A DNA stretch of 64,000 nucleotides, taken from contig CM036628.1 of the NCBI GenBank assembly GCA_020746105.1, positions 8,421,191 through 8,485,190 on the forward strand, read 5' to 3'. The DNA comes from Trogon surrucura. Taxonomy: Eukaryota > Chordata > Aves > Trogoniformes > Trogonidae. The notes under the pieces are model-generated. The model saw only the letters and a program-made list of their open reading frames with translations. It searched no databases and was not told the DNA's origin. Shown in pieces: positions 1 through 14,572 of the stretch (its first letter is position 1; each line of letters begins with the position of its first letter). Made by a program: the position numbers and the translations under genes.

Positions 1-1279
1 AAACCATTTAGCAGAGGACAAATAGTCCTCCTGATCAACACACACAAGAGGAATCCGTAGCGTAAACGATTCTTGCCTGCGCTTCTTGCCGCAGGAGCCC
101 TGCCTGCGCCCAGGCGAGCAGCTGAGGGGTGCCAGCACCTCTCTGCACCAGTGACCTTCTCCTCCTCTTTCCTCACTGTTCCTTTCTCGAGAAGTTTGTC
201 AGGCACCACAATTAAAAGTCTGTGAGTGTTAGCGGTGTTCAAGTAAATGGATGTTTAATCTCCCTGGGGCAATATTTAAGAAGTGTACTGACATGTATTT
301 ACTGAAGATTTCACTAATTCAAATAAATCAAGTTAAAATTACAGACTAGACTGCCTACTGTCAGTTTTCTGAAAACCCTTCCATTCAAAAAAAGCAAATA
401 AAAATGGTAAGTTCATTTGTCCTTTGCTTTTTGACAGGGAGCAGAGCTGACACTGATGTTGTGGTGAAAGACATTAGTATTTAACTACTTGAAGAAATTC
501 ACATTACCACAGTGTCCTTTTAAATTGCTGTACTTATGTTCGCCACATAAGTTGCTATTAGCAACTGTAAAAAACAAAAAAAACCCTTTATATTACAAAG
601 CAATGGTTTATTGTACCAAATTCTTTGGAGCTTTCTTCACTCAATATTTGAAATGAAATTAAAATGCTATCCCTGAAAAAGAGCCATTTCTTCCAAAGTA
701 TATATACCACTCACTGTAAAAAATGACTTTAAAAACTAATGTAGCTGACAAGTAATCGTCAAGTTTTATATCATGAAGTAAAACAAGTCCTTGAGAGAAT
801 ATTGACTCGCTCCTTAAACTTTACTTTCCAGCTTTTAAGCTAAATAAAATCACACTGCTAGAACCCTTATATTGAAGTGATTTTGATTTCTCTGAAGTAT
901 GTGATAATTCCTGTTTGCCCACCAAGACTCTGAGTTTTTTGCATATCACTTTTCCAAATCTCTATTCCCATAAAAATCTAAAGGAATAGAGATAAAATGA
1001 TATACATTTAAAGATGAAGCAAGACAAGCTGTCGTTAGATATGTAAGTAATGTTTCCCTAAGAATAAGCGAGTTCACCTGGTGTTTAAAACAGAATTTTT
1101 AAAATATCTGCTTTACTAAATAGAAAATGTGCCTAATGTTTAGATTTGGTGGACAGAGCTTTCCATTCAGTTAAACAACTTACTACTGAGATAAAATACT
1201 TGTTCCTGAAATAGTCACACTCATATCTAAAAACACAGTGTGACAACATGATTCCAAATACAAACTGGGCACAGAGTGG
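1..1279. other. Left edge, no gene recognised
   Basis: Mostly AT-rich DNA with a short GC-richer patch at 80-180. No coding exon or repeat can be supported. Confidence 0.5.
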
Positions 1280-1982
1280 GTTGCAAGTAGCCCTGAAGAG
1301 AAGGATTTGGGGGTGTTGATAGACGAGAGGCTCAACATGAGCCGGCAGTGCACTCATGCAGCCCAGAAGGCCAACCGCATCCTGGGATGTATCAGGAGAA
1401 GCGTAGCCAGCAGGTCAAGAGAGGTGATTCTCCCCCTTTGCTCTGCTCTTGTGAGACCCCACCTCGAATACTGTGTCCAGTTCTGGTGTCCCCACCATAA
1501 GAGGGACATAGAACTGTTGGAGCGTGTTCAGAGGAGGTCACAAAGATGATCCAGGGGCTGGAGCAGCTTTGCTACGAGGACAGGCTGCGGGAGCTGGGAT
1601 TGTTCAGTCTTGAAAAGAGAAGACTTCGAGGGGACCTAATAGCTGCCTTCCAATACCTGTAGGGAACCTACAGGAAGGCTGGGGAGGGACTTTTTACAAG
1701 AGCGTCCACTGATAGGACAAGGGGAAATGGGTTTAAGTTGAAGGAGAACAGATTTAGATTGGATCTGAGGAAGAACTTCCTCAGTACGAGGGTGGCAAGA
1801 CTTTGGAATAAATTGCCCAGAGATGTTGTGGCTGCCCCCTCCCTGGAGGTGTTCAAGGCCAAGTTGGACAGAGCCTTGAGTAGCCTGATCTAGTGGAGAG
1901 GCGTCCCTGCCCATGACAGGGAGGTTGGATTAGATGATCTCTAAGGTCCTTTCCAGCCTAGGCCATTCTATTATTCTATGAA
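1280..1982 (+). mobile_element. CR1 LINE 3' fragment
   Basis: About 700 bp, plus strand, the only sense-oriented CR1 here. It encodes a broken C-terminal part of ORF2 ([27 protein letters not shown], then later frames) and ends in the typical CR1 tail CCATTCTATTATTCTATGA near 1961-1980. Confidence 0.93.
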
Positions 1983-4900
1983 ATAAAACAGAAAAAAAGA
2001 AACACACAAAAAAGCCCCCAACAAACTGGCAGCATGTCAGTAGATTCTCATTTGCCATACTCTTTGCACAGACACATCGAACTAACAACTTGAATGAAGA
2101 AGAAAAGGTCCAAAAAGTGCTGTAGTATTAAAGAAGGAATAGATAAACAAGCCAGGAAAAAGGTTGGAGCCTCCTGCTGCTCATTCTGCTCAGCATGTGA
2201 CAGGATCCTGGCCAGCTCACAGCATCTTCAGGTTTTCCCCTCTATGAACTGGGCAATAACACCCCTCAAATTTGCAGGAATGAGCATAGGACCAACCAGC
2301 TTTGGTACAGAAGCAGCTTTAGTGCTCTATGTATACAACATACTTAAACACACCCACTCAGCCCTATTGGAGTAACACGAGCTAAACAAAAACTTCAGAG
2401 GATAGAGTTATTTCACTGATGTCATTAAGAAATTTTTATACCTCTCTCTGCCAGTTTAAACTAGTCTCAAAGCTTCCCTTCATGAAGTTTGAAGTTTGCC
2501 TCCCTGCACAAGCACAAAGGCACAATCTCTTGCACAATGATCCATTAGGCTCCAATATCAATAATATTCTTTACGACATTTTAGTCAGTGGGACACAGCT
2601 CTGCTAAATAACCATGGATAAGGAACAAAGTCAAGCGACAAGAAGAGGAAAGTCAGCTCTGAATGGCAGGAAGCTGTTCACAGGGTGTGCATTTAGCTAG
2701 GTGAGCCTATCGGTTTGGAAGATACACTTATTTCATCAGTGTCGATGCAGTTCACTGAAGAATGTAGTTAAACGTGCCACCAGGAATGGGCTGAAATATT
2801 GCAAAAGTGGGGCTTTCACGTCTGACCTTAAAGAATTGAATCCTACCGTATGGACTTAAAGAGAGACCAAAACTCCTTCTCTTTCACAAGCAGTCAACCA
2901 CCTCCAAAAGTGTATTTTTTTTAATTAAAAAAATATAGCTAGCCTCAGATTCTTCTTGGCTTTTACTTATTTTTTCCAGCAGTACTGAAAAATAAAAAAA
3001 TCTGCCTACATTACTAAATCTTCCTGCTTAAGTTATTTTTTCTTGTCTCAGCAGAACAGATCCTTGATTTCCATGGTTTTGGGCTTGTAAAAAACTGTTT
3101 TCTTCTAGAACACAGAACCTAGATTTAGTTCAGTCATTATATTCATTTTTCTAATGCATTCCAGGTCTCTGGAGACAGGTGGTTCAGGATGGAGAGAGAT
3201 AAATATAGCTACTTCTCCGTGGAGCATTCTGTTGCCTCAGGTTTCCAAATCCAAATTAAGCAGTTAATGATTTATGTATACACTGAGCATTAGCATCTTT
3301 GTGCCACATTAGTCTTCAGATCACAAGTGGCTCTAAAGAGGCTTTAGTCAAACAAATGAATATCAGGTTGAACGATTCAGCTCACTTCACGTAAACAGTT
3401 CCAGCGCCTTCACGTTGATCATCACTAAACTGCACAGAGGGAGGCAGTCTCAGTTGTAAAGATAAAGAAAAAAAAAACAAACCTAACGCTACCACAGAAG
3501 CAGCGAAGAGTCCTTGGCTCTTTTCTAAACTCAGTTTTTGTCATGCTGATGTGCCCTTCTCCAGATGTATTATCCAAGGTTGCAAGCACTCACTGTAGGT
3601 AGTGCCTTTATTGAAGCTTCACTTTAAGCTGCCGTTAGGAAACTGCAGGGCTGTGTCTCTTCCTCTACAGATAACTTTCACAGTCACAAGAAACCCTGAA
3701 CACATATCCATAACCAGAGACCGGTGATATATTCGTGCATGCATACAAGTATTAATCTTAGGCTTTTTAAAGTAATTTCCTGGTGCAATGATCTGACTCA
3801 GACCTTTTAGTCACCGAGTCAGCAGTACAGGGAAGGTGTGAATTCTTCACCCTCACTAAACCTTCTGGTTGTACCTATTGCTCTTTGAGCCAAAGTTTCC
3901 TCTGAGTGTTTTTGGGTTGGTTTGGGGTTTTTCTTCTATTCTCAGATCTGATGCTCAACATGAATCCTTTTGTCACCTTAGCAATACACACAGATGAGCA
4001 AAAATAATCATTTTGGTTAAGAGAGCACCTAGGTAGATCAGTGTTTGTACCTTCACCTCTTTCAGCCTTGGGTTACAGAGGTAGCTTGCTCTGCATATGC
4101 CAGGTCTTGTTTTGCTAAGACTGTCTCTCTAGAGTCCCAAACAAAACGAACAATCTTTGTCTAGTGAGTAATTACATTTTTCTCTTCTCTGTACTACTCT
4201 ACATTGTTCACCCTGTTATTTCATTTTCATATTCCCTACATGTCAGAAAAGATTAATTATACTTTGCCTCCTGCCTACTCTACTACATGGGGCAAATACA
4301 GCTTAACTGTAGACTACATAGGTAGTGTATTGGAACAATCATCAGTGTATCAGCTGGGGCATATTTACCCCAGCAAACCTTTTTGAACTTCTGTCACAAA
4401 CCCCAACATTCAATTCTTATAGCAGCAATCAATCAAGTCTAAATTTTGTTTCACTGGGAAACTTTCACAGTGTTTTAGATTCTTAACCCTCCCATTACTC
4501 ACCATGCAGCCTCACATCAGGCATCTCTGGTATTCTGACGCACGGTACAAGCAGGACTCCACCTTCAGTCTTTACTTTTACTAACGAGCAGAGGCCCTGG
4601 GGCTGCAACGCTGAGCCCATAAGAGAAAAGTCTGAAGAAAGAAGCTTCACTTTGAACATAACAGCAGAATAGTAAAGCTGAATAGCAACAAAGCACACTG
4701 CCAAGAGATAGAGCCAAAGAACAAGACACCAGCCGTGAGGCATCATCTTTCCAGACCTAGTGCTCTGTCTACTGGACCAGGGAAGCAGATCTTTGTTGTT
4801 ACGACATTATTGAATAACAGGATTTGTTTAATTTTTATAGCATCTAACATGTTGACTCTTGTCCTTGAGCAATGCAACTCTTAGCAAAGAACAGTATAGC

Positions 4901-7900
4901 TCCTTTTAGACTTTTTTTCTCTTGGGTGAGGGGGTGCTTACTGTTTCTTAATTAAAGCAATTAAGCAAAGTTTTCTTAGACTATCACTTTCCATAAACAC
5001 TCTTTAGCAAACCATTTTTAGAAAACCATTCTGATGGCATCCGACTAGAAATGAAGTGCTAAGATAGCAACACCAAGCATTCTACTAATGAGCAAGGGTT
5101 TGGTTTGCTTTGCAAAATGTAAAACAAAATTCCCTCAGAAGTGGAGTTAAAAGTACTTCTTAACTCGCAGAGATGGCCTTAAAAGAAAAATTCAGAAGCA
5201 ACTGGAATAGTACTGATTTTCAAGGTTAAATTAGTTTTAGTTTGCAGACTCGGGATCATTATTGCAAATGGTTTGGCTTGACCAAGTAGAATAATTATGC
5301 ATCAAGAAAGAGAATGGTTACAAAACACTAAAAAAAATAATTTTTTGTGTCTATACTCTGCTTTAGGTAAACTGACATCATAAGTCCTTTAACAACAGGA
5401 CTGTTCAGCTGTATTCCCAGTCTCACATTGACAACAAGGCAATTCTCTGAATGCAGAGAAGATAAATGGAGTTAATGTCACTAAGCAAACATGACATTTT
5501 TGTTGTGCTGTGATCATAGATGAGTCACTAAGTAAAATGATTAATCACAAATCAATGTTACCAGGCTCATTTAGAGATGATTCTCCCTTTGCAAAGCAGG
5601 TAGAAGCTCTAAATTTATAGGCTAATGCGTTTATTCTAGCTGTAGCAGTGTCGTTATTGGTCTTAAGCATCAGAGCCTGCAGGAAATTTGTGTGCAATTA
5701 AGCTAAAGTGATGACCTCCTCATACACATTTTGGCACTTTTTTATCTGGTAGTCTGTTGTGCAAATATATAAATGAATTGAAGCATTACATAGAAATTAC
5801 AGCTAATGTAATACTAAGAAAAATAGATATATACCAGAATTTTAATACATATGCCAATAGCGTCTCTAAACCATAAATTACACTCATTTTATCAGTCTGC
5901 AAATGGAGTTATCAGTCCACAAATGGGTTTGTACTAAGATTTTAGACCACTTCATTTTCGGTTGACTAACATTTGTAACTTCTACAAACACTTTTATGAT
6001 CTAAATTGTTTCAGGAGGAAGTGCACGGATTTGTCGAGGGACATGTTTATAAGTCATACACACACTGTGAACGCTTCCTATATAGAAAATAAATTCACCT
6101 TATTTAAATATAAATCGGGAAAAAAATATTCTTTCAAACTTAAAAAGGCTTGCTAGTACCATAATGCTTTTTTCCTCACCTCGAATTTAGCATAATTAAA
6201 TACTTGCATGGACTCATGCACATATTTTTATCTGCTTACCTAATGTGTCAATATAAATTGTTTCTGGAGCAATCATTCCCAACCTCCAAAGAGTAATTCT
6301 ACAGGGCAAAAGATTGTACCAATCTTAGACACGACAGGCCCTGAATCCCTGTACTACCAGACAGTGATTATTTCAAAGCAGATCTGGCTGAATATCAAAC
6401 ATGACTTAAAGAAAATTAAATAAATACATGGTAATTTTATAAACTTTAGTGCTCAATTATGCTTTCAGAAAAGAATCATCAGTGGAATATAACAAAAACG
6501 CTCACGAGTTTATGTGGAAAGTCATACAGTCAGCACCATAATTCACAAGTTTTTAGACTCTCCTAATACACGAGTGGTTTTGCTGTGCTCAGCTGCAGTG
6601 GCAATACTGGGAATCACAGCCGGCTGCAAAACACAAAGCTTACACTGACACTGCAGTCAGGTCCCCCACGACGTAGCAGCGTTAATGAAGGGCTGTGGCG
6701 ACGAGGTCCCCAAGCTGGTCTGTGTCCTAGTGGAGCAGGCAGGACTTGCCAGGTAGAATGATGCCAGAGTTGTGAGGTCCTAAGCAAGAACAATCTACTG
6801 TAGCAACTAAACTAGTGCCAGCCAGGCAGCGAACACACCTCTGTGCTCCGGCTTAGGAAAAACGTCCAGTGGAAGATCTTCGGACATGCACAAAACCATC
6901 CTACACGTGGAGCATTTATTGCTCAAGGAATACACCCGTCATGAACAGTTCCTGCAACCTGCCAGTGCTTCTCAAAACACCTTTAGGTAGCTCTTGAATG
7001 CAGGAGACATCGAACCTACAAAGTGATCTAAACTATGTCTGACAGAAGGTGTCCATACACGAAAACTGACCAGCTAGTAAAATGAACTTGTCTCAGCTCT
7101 TCCTTTGTTCCTATTAGGCATAATGGAAGGTGAAACAAAACCCCGTGACTAATCTACTTATTTCCAAGCTGAACAAAAAAAGCAAAGACAAAATCAACTT
7201 CAGCTTTTTAACTAACTAAGAATGGAAACAAATACCAAGAAATGACGATTACATAAATAACTAGGAGGGTATACAATTAACTAAAAATATTTTTTCGGCA
7301 ACTCCTGTTGTACCATGTTGTACCTGTCACTTACTGCTCTCAGGAAGCATAATCAGGAACTTGGTGACAAGAAAAACAACAGAATTGTGCAAACATTTGT
7401 CCTGGTTTGAGCTAAACAGAATCAATTCTGTTCAGTGATTTTTGCTTCTCAGTTCAGTCTCTTGTAAAAGGCTGCACATTCTGAAGTCAGCAGCACGTTT
7501 CTGCAGACAGTGTGTGCTACTGGCAGTGACGACACCTGATGTTTGCAGTTACTGCCTGGGACTGGGATGCAGAAAGGTTCTTGCTGATACTTATTCCTGT
7601 AGTGACCAAGGCCACTGCTGGCTCTTGTGTGCCAGGCTGGGGGTGCCGGGTACTAAGAGGGGTCACAAGGAAGTAAAAGATTGCACCTCTGGGGGATAAT
7701 AGACAGGACAGGTGACCAACAAGAGTATTCCATTCCATATCCGTCATATTCAATATAAAACTGAGGTATTGCGGGGTGAGGAGTGGGTGGGGGGCAGGGG
7801 TTCAATATTGGCTTTGTATGTATGTATATAGTTCAATATTTTTATTACTTCTTCATTCATTAAAGCTGTTTTCTTTTTTATCCAATACATAAGTCTCTCT

Positions 7901-10900
7901 GCCTCATTCCCTTTTCCTTCCCGTTTAGGGAGAGAGAGAGAGTTAGTGTCTGTCAGCATTTAATGGCCGGCCCAGCCCTAACCCACCACTACATTAAAAG
8001 CTCTATGTCACATTTTAAAGCTGTTTCTCTGCAAGGCAATGCTGTAGCAATCAGGAGAAATACATCGCACGTGCTTACGAAGTCCAGGGTTTCACAAGTA
8101 CTAGGCCAACGACATCAGTCTCCCAACGCTGAAGAAATGACAGCCAAGGATGCTATGAAGGTGAGTAACCCTAGGCCGTAAGACCTGCATGATGATGTTT
8201 CTGTGGAAAGAACTTAGAAGTGAGAAGACGCTGCTTTTCCTGAGTGGAGCACAGCTAACGCAAAGCCCAGCCGCACTCGTTTCCAGCAAGCTGCCTCGGA
8301 TCACCCTGCAGCCAGCCAGCACGCTCCAGGCCTGCTCAGCGCAGTGTAACAGCTGAACACAAGAAAGCATCTCTCTACTATAGCAACAAGGCAGCTTTAA
8401 ACCAAAAACCTTGTAAGCCATAGACAGGGTAAAAACTTGCCTAAAAAAGTATTTCACTCGATGACTAGAACTTGTATTTCATTTTGCGTTTTGCTTCTGA
8501 CAGCTGCTGACACAGAGGTAGAAGATGATGAGTCGCGAGCGTATCTCACAGTCACACGCAGCTCAAATCCTTCCTAATTCTGTCCAGCCCATTAAAAGCT
8601 TGACTTCCAAGAACGTGGGATTCCAGAAGGAACTTCTCATGTGTTCTCTGCTGTTACAATATGCGTTAGTAATCTTTTTTTTTTTTTTTTAAAGCTAGCC
8701 ATACTGGTCAGACAAGTAGAGGGAAAGAAAAAAGAACAAACCCAAGAAGACTTAACTATAGAACAGCTCCCATTGAAACAGTATTTTCCTTTGCTGCAAA
8801 GGAAGCCTCGAAGCCCTATTCAGAAGTTATCACTCAAAAAAATAAAGGTAGTCGAGCTGCATCTTCTCTCCCCTGCCTCCTGGCAACAGGCAGATATCTA
8901 CATTACGAAACAGCACATTAAAAGCTCACTGCTTGTTTTCTCTCCTCACCTAGTAGTTTCAATTTGAGCAAAATTCTGAGCCCACATTGAGGAAGGTTGA
9001 ATTTGAAACAGAGACCAGGAAATCTAAAGCAGCAATACAGTGTGCATACAAAAATTAACACTAAGCAGGAATATACTTCCCTCTTCCAACTGCAACAAGC
9101 AGTACCAGGCAGGAATTAGCAATCGCCACAAACAGAAAAAGTAAATTTTTCCTTAGTCACTGGAAATGTCATTATTGCAAAATCAACTCTTAACAGATGC
9201 AAAACCAAGACGAGAAGCAAGTCCCCCTAATACTTTTTTAATAGGACATGGCATTATAAAAGAAAGCGACTGCAGCAAAGCAGCGTTGGCAGCGGTAGTC
9301 TCCAAGGCGAGGAAGATGAGAGCCGTGCTCCCTCTAGTGCCAACACATGCGGGTGAATCACTCGCCTTCCCTTAACATCGCAGGAAATCGGGGGTCAACC
9401 TAAATTCCAGTCACAGCAATATCCCCTCTTACTCCACGAAACTTTGTGGCAATACAGCAGGTACTTCAACTGAAGTGGTGACAGAAGGACTCTACAGCCA
9501 AAACGACTTATCACACTTCAGCCTCAGGAACGTGGAAGCATTGCGAGAGCCAAGTTTTTGCAGCAGTGATGCTGCCAAGGGCAAGCCACCGCAGCCTGCA
9601 GGGAAGAGCACGAAACGAGGTCCCAGATCAGAAAAGTGGATTTGAATTTGATCTCAACACCAGGGAAACCATTTTGAGAAATCCGACAAATGCTCTGGAA
9701 GGAGGTTAAAAAAAAAACCAAACAAGTTTTCTGTCCAGTAGGACACAGCATACTTTGAAGGAGCACATACAAAGGACCTCAGGAAACCAAATTGTAACTA
9801 TTTCTGCATCGGGAAATGTTTGGACTAAGTGTATAGTTCAGGCCAGTAGTACGGGAGGGCTGAGGACAGCAAGATCACAGCCAATGCCACCTTCCCCTAT
9901 CCACTTAGTAAAGGAAGTTTATCAAGTCGTTTTGCCAATGTGGAAATTTTGGTTCAGCTTGTGCCTAAATACTGCTTGGCCATCAAACGAGACCTCGTTG
10001 CAGTGAAAGTTGATACACTTATGAGATAAAAGAAACGTTTAAGGAGGGATAAGAGACAGCGTGTAGTTGTGACCACATGACCTCACTCAACAGATACGCA
10101 GCTGTTTGCCAGGAGGCGTAACAACTCATCCACGCAACCGCTACCTTGGTAAGGAACTGTTGCAAAAGGACTGACTGGGAAAGTTCAGAGGTCCAAAGCA
10201 GGGCAGACAGCTCACTGAGATCCCGTGATTCAGAAAGCACAGGCATCAACTTCCCTGGAGCTTCTGGGAGCTGTCCAGGGAGCAGTAAGTCCTTACTACA
10301 AGCCACCACCACAATGGGTCGAGTTCCTTGGCAACGTTTCAGGTTGTTTGACTGGAAAACACTCTGCATTGCCACTCATCTTTGGGTGAAAATAATCAAA
10401 AACCACAAGCAGATTGCTGAAGCCAAGGCAAAGCGCCACAAAAGCAACAGCTTCTGCAGTTCCGCTCTGCAGCCTCCCAGTCACAGACTCCACAACAACC
10501 AAGTCGACAGCTTGACAAGACTTCATTGTTCTGCTCTCATCTGCCCATCTCTGTCCCTCAGTACCCACAGGCTGGGATGGTACCATTTAGTTAGTTTCAA
10601 CTTCTCTAAGTGCTTAATGAGAGAATGAACTTCTGTAAGCATTCCATGAGCCTTAGTTGCGACAAACAAGGCAGTTCAGATCCCTGAGATGCTGCAGACC
10701 TTCTGAACACTGCAGAACACATCCTTGTGCCAGCTACTCTCTTCTCAGGTTTTCAGGATTTTACTGTGGAATTCCAAGGGAAAAAGGGAATTTTTCATAT
10801 TACACTTGAAACTTCAGTATTGCAGAAGGGAAATCTAGTTCAGGCACAACACAGAATCAACAGGCTGGCAAGTGCCCTCACTGTAGCCTACTCAAACACC

Positions 10901-13077
10901 GGTGGTCGCAAAGCCGTTGCCACCGCAGCATCCTTGCTGGTGCCACATGTCTCGGTGCGCATCGCTGCCACTTCTGATGTCCCCACACACATCTGCTCCT
11001 GCTGTAGCAAATGAGATTGGGATTTACAACAGAGGCACACGGATGTGGGCATGATGAACTGTAAGAGTACAGCAGGCTGTCAGCTTGTAAGTCCTATTAG
11101 GGATTTTAAACGTGACGGGATAGGTGGTGGTTTGATGGTTCTGTGTACTGAGGGTGACAGCAGAAGAAGATTCAGAGTTATTACTGGCAAAAAAAGTGAT
11201 TTCAACTTCCAATGCCCACACCTATACAGCATATAAAAATCAACTCTGGGGTTATATTATTCACAACAAATAACTGTCTTCCTATGAACCTATTCAGATC
11301 AGATTTTTTGGATAACAAGCCATGCTAGTTAAGGAGGGACTGGTTTGCTTTCTGTCAAAACGAACAGTTAACGTGTTACATTATTTGTACTTTCTGCCTG
11401 AACAGAGTGTATGCAAGCCCTATATATGACGCCCCCGGGTCTGAAGAAGATACCGCAGTTTCATCAGAGTATCTTTGCTATGTCATCAATTTTAATTCCA
11501 ACCTGTACTTCAATATGCACATAACTATTTTCAAATACAGTGAAAACTTAAAGTCAATAGCATCAGTCACCAGCATTGCAGCTTTCAGTAAATCCTTCAC
11601 AACTTCAGAAAAATCTCTATAAACATTGTGTAAAGTAGATACAGAATGTACAGAGGACAGCTTTCTATACAAAAGTGCATTTTAGCAATACAATTAGCAG
11701 AGAACCTGGGGAAAAAAAATACCTCATTTTAAGCAGTACCATATACTCTAATCTATAGCCCTGTCTCTCCCCGCAAAGAAGAAAAAAGAAAAAAAAAATC
11801 ACAAACCCCCACTTCCCCCTTTGCTTTGGTTCTGAACTATATTCAAGGCTTCAACATTACAAATTGTTTGGGTTTTTTTAAATTGAAGAATTTATTTTCA
11901 ATTTGGAAATGTTTTAAAGTTAGCCAGATGAGAAAGAATGCAAGTACGATTAATCAGAGTTAACAGTCGAAACAGGCAAGCTTTGAATATTACTAGAATT
12001 TGCCCTTGGTACATTAATAAACTATCTTTGCAATTCTTGTCTTTTCCTTGCCCAAGAACTGCAAGATCAGTAAGCTAAAGACCGTTAAAAACCAATGAAT
12101 CTAATAACATTTGCCATGAAAATCTGGCTTATAAGAACCTCAAGAGCCCCCAAAACAGTTGGGTTTATTAATATTTATAGACCGATGCTTCAACTGATTT
12201 CAAAGCTTAAAGTATGTTAGGAGACAAGAAATGGCTTCAGGCCATTCAGCACAGACAAACAGTAAATATTGCCATTTTTATATGTTTCTATATCGGATAT
12301 GCACTCTGATATAAATGCATATGAGTAAGTTCAAGCGGGTTGGTTTGTTTGCTTTTTTCCCCAGAGAATGATCTTCACAGGTTTCAAACCACAAAATGAG
12401 ACCTGAAAGTTAACCCCAGGAAAGTCTTGCAAAGATTTTTCTTGCTCTTCTTAGTAAGCACCCCATACTGAGCACACTATAACCATCTTGAAGTTTCCCA
12501 GATAAAGAAAAATAGGTATTAACAGAGCCAAAGGATGACATTAGATACACACACAAAAATTAGACAGGTTTGTCAGGCAGCTAGCTTTCTTCCTCTTATT
12601 TAAAATCATATTAGAAAATAATCTTCTCTACTGTTTACAGTCCTATTGCAACCAGATTTTCAGTGCTCCTTCTAAGCCTTTTTAGAGAAAAAGTTATCAT
12701 GGAAGCAAACCGTTAACATTACAGAGTGTAAATTGCTATTACAGTGGGCACAAAGCACCTAGATACACAGCTTCACTACCATGAAGCCATACACCTACAA
12801 CCCTTTTCTTTTTTGTCTCTATTTTGCTTTTAAGCTTGACATATTTTTTTCTATCCATGAATAAAAGCAGAGATTTTATTCTTTTTTGAAAAAGGACTAA
12901 TAAGAACACATTATTTTAGTAGTCTGTTACTCTTCTTTACCTATCTGAACCCAACGATCTTTAGATAACTTCCCGTAAAACAAGTGGTAGCCACAATGGC
13001 CAACACTTGAATCAGCAACACTGAGTTTAACTAAAATTCCAACTGTTTTACTAATGCCATGCGTATCCAATACAAAT
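1983..13077. other. Gene-free AT-rich stretch
   Basis: 11 kb with no recognised coding exon on either strand. Open frames reach 160 codons (10,146-10,628 plus) but carry no family signature. Small items are a GA run at 7930-7941 and a T run at 8671-8690. Part of it next to FAM199X could be distal 3' UTR. Confidence 0.55.
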
Positions 13078-13232
13078 TCATAGAATCATTTAGGTTGGAA
13101 AAGACCTTTAAGATCACTGAGTCCAACCGTAAACATAACATTGCCAAGTCCACCACCACGCCACGTCCCTAAGCACCACATCTATGCTTTTTTTAAATAC
13201 CTCCAGGGATGGTGACTCAGCCACTTCCCCGG
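13078..13232 (-). mobile_element. Short CR1 3' fragment
   Basis: About 155 bp, minus strand. It begins at the CR1 tail (TCATAGAATCATTTAGGTTGGAAAAG on the plus strand) and contains the CTCCAGGGATGGTGACTC segment. It ends abruptly. Confidence 0.88.
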
Positions 13233-14059
13233 AGAAGCACACAGCATACTGGAGGGAAAGACAAGATTCTGACAAAAACACCTCCCTGCTCCACAAAATG
13301 AGTGTGTCACTAGAACTAAAAAGGATGAGAAAAGAGAGAAAAAAAACCCAAAGATGCAGAAGTACGTGATAACTCTTGAATCCCACAGCTACTTCAGGCC
13401 TGATTCTCTGAGATGCCAAGTACTTGGCAAAGATTACACTCAGGTAAGCACAACGTTATTCTGCATTCTTATCAAAACATTAAGAGTTTTGTATTCTTAG
13501 GTTATAAACATCCTGGGACTACAAGATTGGACAGCTAAAATTATTATCACAGAACCCCTGGAAATCCACTCTCTTCTATCACTTTAAATGCCACAAAAGT
13601 GACTGACGTAGCCAGGTGGAGACGACGCACCACAATCAGCTACTGTGGCACCCAGGACCTTTTCATCCAATGTAACTGGACCCATCTAATCCCTTGGATT
13701 AATTTATACTTACATGCTCACACTAAGATCCAAATGGAAATACTATCCTCCTTCATTTCCTGATCTCTGGAAGCTAGGAGATAGTTGACCAAAAAGAACT
13801 GCACTTCATGAAAACAAGGGGGTCTCCTCTAAAAGCCTGAGGAATTTCAACTACTAAGAAGCTGCTGAAAGAGAATAAAGTGACACTCTCATGCTCCACC
13901 ACACCGAGATATGGCACCTTTCTTACAATTCATTTCCGAGTCTTAATTCTCTACAGTATTAAATGTGCCTTTTTCTTCAGAAAAAAATATTAATCACACC
14001 AAAGTCACTGAAGAAAATAAGAACTGTACTGAACTGTGACACTGTACACACAGTGCAAT
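13233..14059. other. Unique stretch between two CR1 fragments
   Basis: About 830 bp. Nothing coding or repetitive is recognised. It may be FAM199X 3' UTR if a distal poly(A) signal is used. Confidence 0.45.
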
Positions 14060-14572
14060 GGATCACAGAATCACAGAATCACAGAATGTTAGAGGCTGGA
14101 AGGGACCTCAAAGATCATCTAGTCCAACCCCCCTGCCAGAGCAGGATCACCCAGAGCAGGTCACACAGGAACGCGTCCAGGCGGGTTTTGAATGTCTCCA
14201 AAGAAGGAGACTCCACAACCTCCCTGGGCAGCCTGTTCCAGTGCTCGGTCACCCTCACAGTGAAAAAGTTTTTTCTCATATTTTTATGGAACCTCCTGTG
14301 TTCCAGCTTCCACCCATTGCCCCTTGTCCTGTCATTGGATGCCGTTGAAAGGAGCCTGGCTCCGTCCTCCTGACACTCCCCCTTGACATATTTATAAACA
14401 TTAATGAGGTCACCCCTCAGCCTCCTCTTCTCCAAGCTAAAGAGACCAAGTTCCCTCAGCCTTTCCTCATAAGGGAGATGCTCCACTCCCTTCATCACCT
14501 TTGTGGCTCTGCGCTGGACTCTCTCAAGCAGTTCCCTGTCCTTCTCGAGCTGAGGGGCCCAGAACTGGACGA
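14060..14572 (-). mobile_element. CR1 fragment with octamer tail
   Basis: About 510 bp, minus strand. The tail shows ATCACAGA units repeated about three times at 14063-14086. The minus strand has a 127-codon open frame with CR1 ORF2 C-terminal signatures ([20 protein letters not shown]). It lies downstream of FAM199X, in the same orientation. Confidence 0.93.

Noticed and set aside
10146..10628. 160-codon plus-strand open frame
   Set aside because: Composition and sequence look random, there is an overlapping open frame on the other strand, and there is no known family or splice context.
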